IMG/VR virus record: IMGVR_UViG_3300030090_002611
Span: 1 to 29,931 of that record
From: a virus
DNA: 29,931 bases
Strand: one strand, 5' to 3'
Below, piece after piece: positions 5,904 to 12,674 of this stretch. The translations under genes were made by a program, and so were the position numbers. Below the pieces are notes generated by a model, which did not search any database, was not told where the DNA came from, and saw only the letters and a program-made list of their open reading frames with translations. The stretch's first letter is position 1. Every line of letters begins with the position of its first letter.

Positions 5904-6572
5904 ATGTCACCGTTTGAATCTGCTTGGCTTTTGTTGAAAAGGCAGACAGAGTTGGGTGAGTTCCACCCTTGGCTTCCATCATCTCATGGCGAGGCCACTT
6001 GGTATCACGGTACTTCTACAGACCATGCTAAAGGTATAAACGAAAAGGGACTTCTCCCCGGTACAAGGCAGGCTATCACGGGGCGAACAGACTTTACAGA
6101 CGAAGGTGTAATCCCTGACGAAGAGCAACTTCTCGATGCCTCTACACCCGCTGCTGCATTCATAACTCCTAGTAAACAGAGTGCAGAGATGCATGCGTTT
6201 TTTGGACAAAACGCTAGAAATGCCCTTGGTAGCAAGGGTGGAAAAGGAATGGTAGGTATCAGAGCAAAGGGTTTAGCGGAAGCAGTAAAGAGAGGAGAAA
6301 TCAATCCACATACAGGTGAGCCACTTCAAACGGTACCACTTGCTGAGAATACTTATGGAACCATAAACCAAGGTGCAGTCGGTATCGCTGGAGGAATACC
6401 CCGCAAGTATACGACACCTGTGATGCCTAGTATGATATTTGGGCACGACCAAGAAAAAATAGACTACAACTTGAACTCTCCATATGCCTTTGCTGGTTAT
6501 CAGCAACCCATGCCGCTTGATTGGTCGGGTTACGGGTATAATCAAGACCAAAACTTTCCTGATATGATATAG
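5904..6572 (+). CDS. Tagged ADP-ribosyltransferase-like protein
   Basis: A 222-residue protein starting MSPFESAWLLLKRQTE. GGTGAG plus the previous TAG stop precedes the start. Residues 33-51 (WYHGTSTDHAKGINEKGLL) match the first motif of the PARP/KptA-type ADP-ribosyltransferase fold, with His35 as NAD-binding candidate. Residues 82-100 (PAAAFITPSKQSAEMHAFF) suit the second motif, and GGIPRKYTTP (163-172) suits the third strand. The C-terminal ~45 residues are Tyr/Pro/Asn-rich. By analogy with T4 Alt, a virion-carried transferase that modifies host proteins at infection, a tagged enzyme of this type would make a natural injected effector. The fold call comes from motif recognition only. RNA 2'-phosphotransferase activity is an alternative. 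Confidence 0.6.
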   Translation: MSPFESAWLLLKRQTELGEFHPWLPSSHGEATWYHGTSTDHAKGINEKGLLPGTRQAITGRTDFTDEGVIPDEEQLLDASTPAAAFITPSKQSAEMHAFFGQNARNALGSKGGKGMVGIRAKGLAEAVKRGEINPHTGEPLQTVPLAENTYGTINQGAVGIAGGIPRKYTTPVMPSMIFGHDQEKIDYNLNSPYAFAGYQQPMPLDWSGYGYNQDQNFPDMI

Positions 6573-6608
6573 GGGAATGACTTTCAAGTATGACTCTATA
6601 GACTGAGC

Positions 6609-6848
6609 GTGGCCGATGACGATGTGCCAATACAACCCACCGACTGGTGGGCTAATGTTTTGACAGCAATGACAACTGTCAGTTTTGAAGATTTGACTAA
6701 ATTAGAAGGGGATGCCGACAAGCATACCTCTTGGACTGATTTGGCACACCTAATGGTAGTTGCCGACCATCACCAGTTTTTACAACATGCTTATGAGCAG
6801 CGCAAGCGTGGGATGCTACATGTGGAGTTCATCATCGATACCGACTGA
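6609..6848 (+). CDS. Small acidic hypothetical protein
   Basis: A 79-residue frame, MADDDVPIQPTDWWANVLTAM..., beginning at GTG 6609. It is the first start after an in-frame stop, and no clear Shine-Dalgarno is visible, so the start is uncertain. A nine-codon frame at 6577-6606 ends just before it and could couple translation. Composition is acidic, with Trp/His-rich helices and no recognised domain. Its last 29 bases overlap the next gene in another frame. Confidence 0.5.
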   Translation: MADDDVPIQPTDWWANVLTAMTTVSFEDLTKLEGDADKHTSWTDLAHLMVVADHHQFLQHAYEQRKRGMLHVEFIIDTD

Positions 6849-8118
6849 GGCTGCTTGGGCAGTACTCAAGCGGGACGATATGAGTTCCTTGCCTCCTGAA
6901 TTAGAAAGCACATTGCAATCTTTTTATGAGCAAATCCCTGACGAGCAACAGGAAAAGTTGGAACAATTAGGCCAAGCCATTGAAAGGATGGAGCCTGAAA
7001 CTAAGCATAAAATCAAAACCATGCTTATGCAAACTATAATGCATAACGCTGACAAAATGCCCGATATTCTACAAGATGCCGACCCGTCCAGTCTTTTTGG
7101 ACTTCAGCAAACTGAGCCGGGTACATTCAAAGTGGATAGTGCCCCTGTAAAGAAAGCACTCTTTGTGCCGTTACTAATTGGTGCGGTGTTTGCTGCTGAC
7201 GGTATTAATCAAAGTCAAGGAGCCAAAGCCAGCATAGTTGGTAATGGTTTGATGCACACTGGTGCGGCGTTGGGTTTGAATGACCCACCTAAAACTAGTG
7301 CATTTGAATATGAAAGCGATGTGGCTTCATTTCAAGATCCATTCCTTGGTATTGAATTGGGCCGTGTAGAGAACCCTTCGTGGTGGCAAAGGGCAGGGGC
7401 TGGAGTAGTAGGTGCATTACAAGGCTTATCTTTAGGTGCACTTTCTCTCAAACCTTTGAGAGCGAGAGGCAGTCGAAAGTTATCAGATATTCAAGCAGAT
7501 CGTGCTGAAAAGATTAGAGATAAAACTTTTCAAGGTCCAAGGCGTAAAGGTCTAAGAGGCATTATGGATAGAAAGCAACAAGAAGCACTTTCAGATAAGG
7601 CTTCAAGACTTGAAGCAAGTTCTAAAAGATTTGCTGACAAGGCTGCTAAACCGTCAAGTCGAGGTTTAGAAGGTGCACGAAGAGTAGGGCAAGTAACGGC
7701 TGGCGACCCAAGAGCCAAGGAAGCGGTTGCCCCTTTTATTGCAGGCGCACTTAACACTGGTGGTAGTCCTAACATTTCAGGCACAGCAAGTGCAACTCCT
7801 TCGGGAGGAGCAGCGGGTACTGGTGTTAGCGGGGTAGGTAACCGTGCGGCTATGGGGCATGCTGACAAACAGATTTGGCAAGGTCAAGAATGGAGCGGTC
7901 AGCACGGCCAAACAAAGAAAGGTGATAATATGAAAATTGGAGAACAACTTTTGAAAGAAACAAAGGAACGAATGGACAAAGCACATTGCATGGGTGACAC
8001 TGAAAAGAAAGGTGACAAAAAAGGTAGTAAGAAACCTGCTCATGGTATGATAATTGTGCTTGGTGCACAAGGTACAGGTCCGGGTCCTTCAAAAGACGGT
8101 AAGCGTACAAAAAAGTAA
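6820..8118 (+). CDS. Ala/Gly-rich hypothetical protein with tag-like N-terminus
   Basis: A 432-residue protein. The ATG at 6820 gives MWSSSSIPTEAAWAVLKRDD, a degenerate copy of the tag. Longer in-frame starts lie entirely inside the preceding gene. Residues about 20-90 are an acidic helical stretch. Residues about 105-125 (KKALFVPLLIGAVFAADG) and 190-210 (AGAGVVGALQGLSLGALSL) are hydrophobic and could enter a membrane. A long Arg/Lys/Ala coiled-coil-like region follows (220-310), then a Gly/Ser/Thr-rich linker and a Lys-rich tail. No family is recognised. An internal virion protein with membrane-active segments is one possibility. It is the last member of the tagged block. Confidence 0.7.
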   Translation: MWSSSSIPTEAAWAVLKRDDMSSLPPELESTLQSFYEQIPDEQQEKLEQLGQAIERMEPETKHKIKTMLMQTIMHNADKMPDILQDADPSSLFGLQQTEPGTFKVDSAPVKKALFVPLLIGAVFAADGINQSQGAKASIVGNGLMHTGAALGLNDPPKTSAFEYESDVASFQDPFLGIELGRVENPSWWQRAGAGVVGALQGLSLGALSLKPLRARGSRKLSDIQADRAEKIRDKTFQGPRRKGLRGIMDRKQQEALSDKASRLEASSKRFADKAAKPSSRGLEGARRVGQVTAGDPRAKEAVAPFIAGALNTGGSPNISGTASATPSGGAAGTGVSGVGNRAAMGHADKQIWQGQEWSGQHGQTKKGDNMKIGEQLLKETKERMDKAHCMGDTEKKGDKKGSKKPAHGMIIVLGAQGTGPGPSKDGKRTKK

Positions 8119-8191
8119 TGAAGTGTAATTCGGTTGTTACAGAATCATTTATGTGATACTATAATTTCCCCGTAACAGAGAGGGACCTTTT

Positions 8192-8749
8192 ATGTTAAGT
8201 AATTCTACCCCGATGCCCGAACACGATCAGAGCGAAATTAGATTGATGGGATTAATCCTAATGCAATCTATGTCTATTGGATTAGCCGTTGGAATATTTA
8301 ATGCCGAACTTTGGATTGATTTGAACGACCCTATGGTTAATGGTGTTACATATTCTATGGCAGCGTTTGCTGTACAAGGTCTTGCTTATTACATATTCAA
8401 GATGTTTTTCCAACAGGGTATGGACGACAAAGCAAGGATGGCAAGTATGGAGAGAGAACGCAGAAACCGCTACCGTTCTATGGAAGTCAATTTTGATAGT
8501 CGCCGTCAAGACATGGAAATGCGTATGCAAGAAGCACAACTTGAAGCGGAATTAAAGTGGATGGAAGAAAATCCCGGCAAGACTCCGCCTTGGGTGCAAC
8601 AAAGAATGACACAACCTCCTTCAAACTATTCGGACTTTATGCCTAATACACCTATTAAAGAGCCATTAAGTCTAGGTTTAGACTTTAATCCTGAAGAGAA
8701 TAAGAAAAGAATCCGTGGCTCTGATGGCAAGTTCAAGAAGAAGGAGTGA
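8192..8749 (+). CDS. Two-helix membrane protein with coiled-coil tail
   Basis: A 185-residue protein preceded by GAGAGGGA seven bases upstream. Residues about 17-38 (LMGLILMQSMSIGLAVGIFNAE) and 52-74 (YSMAAFAVQGLAYYIFKMFF) are hydrophobic. Residues 78-130 are a charged Met/Arg/Glu-rich coiled coil, followed by a Pro-rich stretch and a basic C-terminus. It opens a tightly packed six-gene operon running to 11640. A TATA-like CTATAATTT about 30 bases upstream may give the operon its own promoter. No family is recognised; it is a candidate membrane partner of the GTPase encoded downstream. Confidence 0.75.
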   Translation: MLSNSTPMPEHDQSEIRLMGLILMQSMSIGLAVGIFNAELWIDLNDPMVNGVTYSMAAFAVQGLAYYIFKMFFQQGMDDKARMASMERERRNRYRSMEVNFDSRRQDMEMRMQEAQLEAELKWMEENPGKTPPWVQQRMTQPPSNYSDFMPNTPIKEPLSLGLDFNPEENKKRIRGSDGKFKKKE

Positions 8750-8755
8750 TTCTCC

Positions 8756-9004
8756 TTGGGCCGTATCTTCAAAACTCCTTCTGACGATGCTGTAGAGGAA
8801 ACTTTGAGGAGTATGCACATTGCTAACACTGTTGATGTAGCGTATGAAAGAGGTATGGGCTGGGTTAAGGTGCTAGTGTTTTCAACAATTACTGCGTTTG
8901 TAGTAAGTGCTTTTGAGTTTTATACAGATTGGAACTTGTGGGAATCCAGCGGCAATTGGTTAAAGAATAAACTTGCAGAGTGGTCCAACTCTATTTTTGA
9001 TTAG
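8756..9004 (+). CDS. Small single-pass membrane protein, TTG start
   Basis: An 82-residue protein. The TTG at 8756 is chosen because AAGGAGTGAT, which includes the previous stop, stands about nine bases upstream, and the next in-frame Met would remove 19 residues. Residues about 37-57 (WVKVLVFSTITAFVVSAFEFY) form a membrane helix, with amphipathic aromatic sequence on its C-terminal side. The next gene, the GTPase, starts eight bases after the stop within an AGGTGATATT Shine-Dalgarno context. No family is recognised. The placement suggests a membrane anchor for the GTPase. Confidence 0.7.
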   Translation: MGRIFKTPSDDAVEETLRSMHIANTVDVAYERGMGWVKVLVFSTITAFVVSAFEFYTDWNLWESSGNWLKNKLAEWSNSIFD

Positions 9005-9012
9005 GTGATATT

Positions 9013-9735
9013 ATGTCTATGATGGGTGGCTCTGCACTTGTTGGTGGTATGGTATTTGCTAAAGAATTGTGGCACTATTGGGTTCCAAGGAAGGTTGGAG
9101 TATATGGCCCTCCTATGACAGGTAAGACCACACTCGATAGATTTATGACAACTCCGGGTGAGATGGAAGATATACCTGAAGATGAACGCACTAAGCATTT
9201 TAGAATCCCCGGTATGAATCGATTTTTACTTCCTCGACCTACACGCAAGCGTGTGAGTTGGAAGGGAGATAAGCGTGTAGTTTATTCTGCTGACATCGGG
9301 GGAGATGAAAGATTTTGGAATCTTTGGATAGACGATATGGTAAATCGCAATGTAGAGGCTGTATTATTTATGTTCGATGGGAGAGCACTCAAAGGAGGGA
9401 GTGATGCTATTCAGGCAGTTGGTGGATTCAAATATTTAGTTGACGCTATCATTCATCGCCAATATCGTTATCGTGGTTTAAGATCTTGGTTAAGAGGCAA
9501 AAAGTATTGCCCTAAAGTAATCATGCTTGTTGCAAATAAAGCAGATGAGTGGTGGGATGAAACTGCCAATGTGCTTTGGCAGCAACAACGCTTAGGTGAA
9601 CACAAGATGTTCGACCCTTTTAGAGAAGATTTAATTAGACTTCAAAAAGCAGGAGTACCCACAAGAAGGGGTATGATGGCTACAAAAATCGGTTGGAATG
9701 TAGAAAATACTATGATTGATATATTGACAATATGA
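9013..9735 (+). CDS. Ras/Arf-like small GTPase
   Basis: A 240-residue P-loop GTPase preceded by AGGTGATATT. G1 is GPPMTGKT (32-39), G3 is DIGG (94-97, the DxxG motif), G4 is NKAD (175-178), and TKIG near 224-227 is a possible G5. The N-terminal 20 residues are hydrophobic/Gly-rich and may lie on a membrane. The insert before G3 is long and basic, and a Trp/Arg-rich region (145-165) follows. The arrangement resembles SRP-receptor-beta/Arf-type GTPases more than translation factors. A viral gene of this sort is rare. It sits between small membrane proteins, so a membrane-bound switch, perhaps for assembly, entry or host manipulation, is a reasonable inference without direct support. Confidence 0.8.
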   Translation: MSMMGGSALVGGMVFAKELWHYWVPRKVGVYGPPMTGKTTLDRFMTTPGEMEDIPEDERTKHFRIPGMNRFLLPRPTRKRVSWKGDKRVVYSADIGGDERFWNLWIDDMVNRNVEAVLFMFDGRALKGGSDAIQAVGGFKYLVDAIIHRQYRYRGLRSWLRGKKYCPKVIMLVANKADEWWDETANVLWQQQRLGEHKMFDPFREDLIRLQKAGVPTRRGMMATKIGWNVENTMIDILTI

Positions 9736-9748
9736 GGAGAGATAAAAT

Positions 9749-10738
9749 ATGGTAATGAATTTTGGATTTGGAGGCTCAGGAAGAGTGCCTAGAAATGATG
9801 CTACTTTAGCAAATATGAGTGATGCGCATTTAATGGCGCTGGGGCAACAAGGTAATGCAAGTCACGCTCAGTTATTAGAAATGCAAAGCGCACAGCAGGG
9901 TATGGCTAATATTGCTGGTAAACAGAATATAGAAGTGCCAAAGGTAAACTTCTATCCAAGTAGGCACCCTGACCCAAGAAAGGCAAGAAAGCAAGATATT
10001 AAGCAAGCAAGAAGATTGTTGACTCCGACTAAGCGTAGCATTTTTAATCCGCTTCGCTGGGTATGGGGTAGGAAGTACAGATACAATCGAAAGAGTAGTC
10101 TTTGTGTTATTGATGGCACTGATTGTGAAGAGTTAATCAAGTACGATAATTTGTACGCTAAGATTTGCGATGAAGAAACAGGTAAGAGTCTTTGGGAAAT
10201 GTATTGGAAAAACCCCGTAACTGGTGAACCGGAAGCATTTGTAGCAAGGGAACAGGTTACTAATGGTCGTAAAATGAAAGGTACATACTGCCCTGAGCAT
10301 CTACACCTGTACCACTTATTATGTAAGTGGGAAGCAGAAGCCGACAAAGATCATAATAAAACAAAAACTGGTATGAAAGAGATGGTTAAAAAAGGAGTCA
10401 GTACAATTGCTGTACCTATTTCTATTATCAAGAAAAAAGACAATACTCCTGAGTTGCTTAAAAAATACGAGCCTTTCTTTGTAGAATTAGAAAAGGATTC
10501 TAAATCTCAACCCGGTATTAGTTTATTACATTACAAGAATCCTGAAACAGGAATAAATGATGTTACAATGATTGTATTTGATTTGAGATTATTCCAACAA
10601 GAGATACTTGCACAGCAACCAACACTGGCAGATGCAATTACAAATCTTGGAATAATGCAAGCACAGGCATTAGACAATGGAGTTATCAACTCAGAGGTAG
10701 TGGCACCAGCAGAGCAGATGCAGTTACCACAACAGTAG
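9749..10738 (+). CDS. Hypothetical protein with Cys/His cluster
   Basis: A 329-residue protein with a good GAGGAGAG Shine-Dalgarno before ATG 9749. Residues 1-60 are low-complexity (Gly, Ala, Gln, Met). Residues 70-115 are strongly basic and aromatic (RKARKQDIKQARRLLTP...WVWGRKYRYNRK). Residues about 118-195 contain five Cys and nearby His (LCVIDGTDC, KIC, YCPEHLHLYHLLC) that could bind zinc. Residues 215-285 look alpha/beta. The C-terminus is Gln-rich. I do not recognise a family. It is likely a partner of the GTPase operon or a virion component. Confidence 0.7.
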   Translation: MVMNFGFGGSGRVPRNDATLANMSDAHLMALGQQGNASHAQLLEMQSAQQGMANIAGKQNIEVPKVNFYPSRHPDPRKARKQDIKQARRLLTPTKRSIFNPLRWVWGRKYRYNRKSSLCVIDGTDCEELIKYDNLYAKICDEETGKSLWEMYWKNPVTGEPEAFVAREQVTNGRKMKGTYCPEHLHLYHLLCKWEAEADKDHNKTKTGMKEMVKKGVSTIAVPISIIKKKDNTPELLKKYEPFFVELEKDSKSQPGISLLHYKNPETGINDVTMIVFDLRLFQQEILAQQPTLADAITNLGIMQAQALDNGVINSEVVAPAEQMQLPQQ

Positions 10739-10748
10739 GTGAGTAAAA

Positions 10749-11393
10749 ATGGGATTATTTGGAAACAACAATACGCAACAAAACGGAGCATTGTCATTAG
10801 GTGCTAATGCACAAACTAGTACACAATCTAACTTTGTAAATCCTTTTGCACCGCAACAGCAACAAGGCTTTGCTCAAAATGGAATGACACAAGGTTTCAT
10901 GGCAGGTATGGGGATGAACCAACAACAAATGGGAATGATGGGTCAACCTATGACTCCTCCAAGCGAAGCAGAAATACAACTCGCTTTGATGAAAACTTTA
11001 GCACCTATGGATAGGTTCATCGGTAGTGTACAGATGGCTACTATGCTTCAGTTACTCAATGACCTTGTTAGTTTTTCAGTGTTAGAGATTTTGAAGAATG
11101 CAGTTTTCGTTATCAATGAAGATGACGGCACAATGAAAATGGACATTACTTCTTTACCAACTAACCTTCAGACTATGAGCGCAGAAAATGTAACAGGTCA
11201 ATTCAATGCTTTGCAGATGGCAAGTCAGCAAAACATTCAGCAAGCAGAGATGCAGCAGCAACAAATTGCTGCTCTTGCTCAGCAGAGTATGATGGGTGGT
11301 GCATTGAATGCAGCATTGCAAGATGAAGGACTTATGAACAGGGTCAGCGGTAGTGCTGGGCAATTTATGGGTAAAATGATGGGGATGAGATAA
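10749..11393 (+). CDS. Gln/Met/Gly-rich hypothetical protein
   Basis: A 214-residue protein; TAGGTGAGTAAAA gives a clear Shine-Dalgarno. Residues 1-70 are Asn/Gln/Gly/Met-rich low complexity. Residues 72-135 form a helical core (LALMKTLAPMDRFIGSVQMATMLQLLNDLVSFSVLEILKNAVFVIN). Residues 150-190 are a Gln-rich helix, and the end is Gly/Met-rich. There is no Cys and no recognised domain. The composition resembles phage structural or internal virion proteins. The next gene begins two bases after its stop. Confidence 0.7.
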   Translation: MGLFGNNNTQQNGALSLGANAQTSTQSNFVNPFAPQQQQGFAQNGMTQGFMAGMGMNQQQMGMMGQPMTPPSEAEIQLALMKTLAPMDRFIGSVQMATMLQLLNDLVSFSVLEILKNAVFVINEDDGTMKMDITSLPTNLQTMSAENVTGQFNALQMASQQNIQQAEMQQQQIAALAQQSMMGGALNAALQDEGLMNRVSGSAGQFMGKMMGMR

Positions 11394-11394
11394 T

Positions 11395-11640
11395 ATGATA
11401 CCAAGAGAAATGCCAATGATAGGATTTGCAAGTAGCACAATGGCTATATTTGCACCAAAGAAAAGCGTAATTGTAGATATGGTAATGGTGCAGTTGTTAT
11501 CTGTAATAGTTACACTCGGTACAGTTTTATTAACAGCATCGGGTGAGTTGTCTAGTGACACAATGGCTTACTTAGTTGCTGGACTTTTCGGAGCCTTCTT
11601 TATGCTCGGTAATGTTTATTCCCGCATCTCTAATGTCTGA
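11395..11640 (+). CDS. Small two-helix membrane protein
   Basis: An 81-residue protein, last of the operon. Residues about 26-50 (VDMVMVQLLSVIVTLGTVLLTASG) and 57-76 (MAYLVAGLFGAFFMLGNVYS) are membrane helices joined by a short loop with SSD. Size and topology would fit a holin, but most small viral membrane proteins look alike and no lysis enzyme is seen nearby. Its last 69 bases overlap antisense with the end of the leftward gene. Confidence 0.7.
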   Translation: MIPREMPMIGFASSTMAIFAPKKSVIVDMVMVQLLSVIVTLGTVLLTASGELSSDTMAYLVAGLFGAFFMLGNVYSRISNV

Positions 11641-11910
11641 CGACTCTACATGTTGGCCCCATTTTTTTAGTGGGCATTCGCTAGATCTAAGTGAGGCTTT
11701 CACTCTCATTTGACAGCCGCATTCAGTGCATCGATTACTAGTGTGTTCCCAACTTGGGCACACCATACAGATGTCCATTCTTATTTGTTTGACATCGTTG
11801 GGCACAAACCTTCTCAAGAATATATCCCTACCCGCTTTAGTTAGGTTTTTTGCAGTGTCTATAGACACGGGTACGCCCATAATTTTAGGTGTCGCACGGG
11901 GCAACCTCAT
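11572..11910 (-). CDS. Zinc-binding hypothetical protein (DUF6171-like)
   Basis: A 112-residue leftward gene. Residues 48-84 read CMVCPSWEHTSNRCTECGCQMRVKASLRSSECPLKKW, the Cys pattern C-x2-C-x9-C-x2-C-x-C-x12-CP-x2-kW. I recognise this from small phage proteins of the DUF6171 type, so this is a real gene and not a shadow. The preceding basic helix (KAGRDIFLRRFVPNDVKQIR) is also typical of the family. Function is unknown. It is transcribed against the late genes and overlaps the 3' end of the membrane-protein gene. It is divergent from the small-terminase candidate, which starts 61 bases away. Confidence 0.75.
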   Translation of the reverse strand: MRLPRATPKIMGVPVSIDTAKNLTKAGRDIFLRRFVPNDVKQIRMDICMVCPSWEHTSNRCTECGCQMRVKASLRSSECPLKKWGQHVESSDIRDAGINITEHKEGSEKSSN

Positions 11911-11971
11911 GTTTATTCCGTCAACCTCATTCTACAAAACCATTATCCATGGTGTATGCTTGGCGCTTTGT

Positions 11972-12673
11972 ATGGGAGGCGAGCGCCAAACTAAGAGATC
12001 CTGTCCTTTGTGCCAGCACGAAGAGCGTGATAGACTTGAAAGTGGGCTGGCCGATGGTTCTATAGAACCGAGGCAGTTAGACAAAGAAATGGGTTGGCGA
12101 ACCAATACTACAGAGCGCCATGTAAGAAATCACATGGGTAGTTATAGCGACTCTGCTAACCATACATGTGTAGTCTGTACTAGCGATAATCGCAGAGCAT
12201 ACGAAGTTGCATACTTTGAAGATGAAACTACTACTGAAGAAATTGCGGCAGAGTTAGGTTGTAGCGAAGAGTTAGTTTACAAACACATGAAAAATCATTT
12301 CCAACCTCTTGTAAAAAGAAGTGCAACTGCAGTGGTGGCAGTAAAGGTCGGAGAAGAAGTAGATATTCTAAGAAACAATGTACAAACTCTGAATGGCAAG
12401 TTAGCACAGTACATGGATGAAACTAGCCTTCACGATGACGGCGTTATATCCGACATGGTGAAACTTCACAAAGAAGTCAGAGAAACTCTCAAGGATTTAC
12501 ACAAGTTCCAAGAAACTTGGTCCGAGCCAAACAAGGCAGTTGCTAACAATACAATCAATATCTTGAAGGTTGAGTTAGGTAAAGAAAGTCCTGAAACTTG
12601 GAAGAGAGTCAAAGAAAAGTTATTATCTCAGGCTGACGGCGAACTAGATGAGAATATACTGGATGTGATTTGA
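11972..12673 (+). CDS. Candidate terminase small subunit with tandem zinc-HTH modules
   Basis: A 233-residue protein. The ATG at 11972 is chosen because coding composition begins there, and the upstream extension lies antisense to the zinc gene. Residues 11-54 (CPLC...HVRNH) and 66-109 (CVVC...HMKNH) form two modules with identical spacing, C-x2-C-x35-H-x3-H. Each contains a helix-turn-helix (LDKEMGWRTNTTERHVRNH; IAAELGCSEELVYKHMKNH). Residues about 125-215 are helical and may oligomerise. A DNA-recognition protein of this kind near terL fits the small subunit that selects viral DNA for packaging. A transcription regulator is the alternative. No Shine-Dalgarno is visible. Confidence 0.65.
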   Translation: MGGERQTKRSCPLCQHEERDRLESGLADGSIEPRQLDKEMGWRTNTTERHVRNHMGSYSDSANHTCVVCTSDNRRAYEVAYFEDETTTEEIAAELGCSEELVYKHMKNHFQPLVKRSATAVVAVKVGEEVDILRNNVQTLNGKLAQYMDETSLHDDGVISDMVKLHKEVRETLKDLHKFQETWSEPNKAVANNTINILKVELGKESPETWKRVKEKLLSQADGELDENILDVI

Positions 12674-12674
12674 A

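Noticed and set aside
1206-8118. CRISPR or DNA tandem repeat explaining the repeated gene starts
   Set aside because: Similarity lies at protein level in separate genes at irregular spacing; only the 1577/2086 pair shares a long identical DNA stretch.
1206-8118. The AW-LLK peptide as a secretion signal
   Set aside because: It is short and amphipathic with charged Asp/Glu and Lys, and has no hydrophobic core or cleavage site.
11726-11971. N-terminal extension of the small-terminase candidate
   Set aside because: This stretch is antisense to the zinc gene, and its translation looks random and hydrophobic. Domain sequence starts at 11972.
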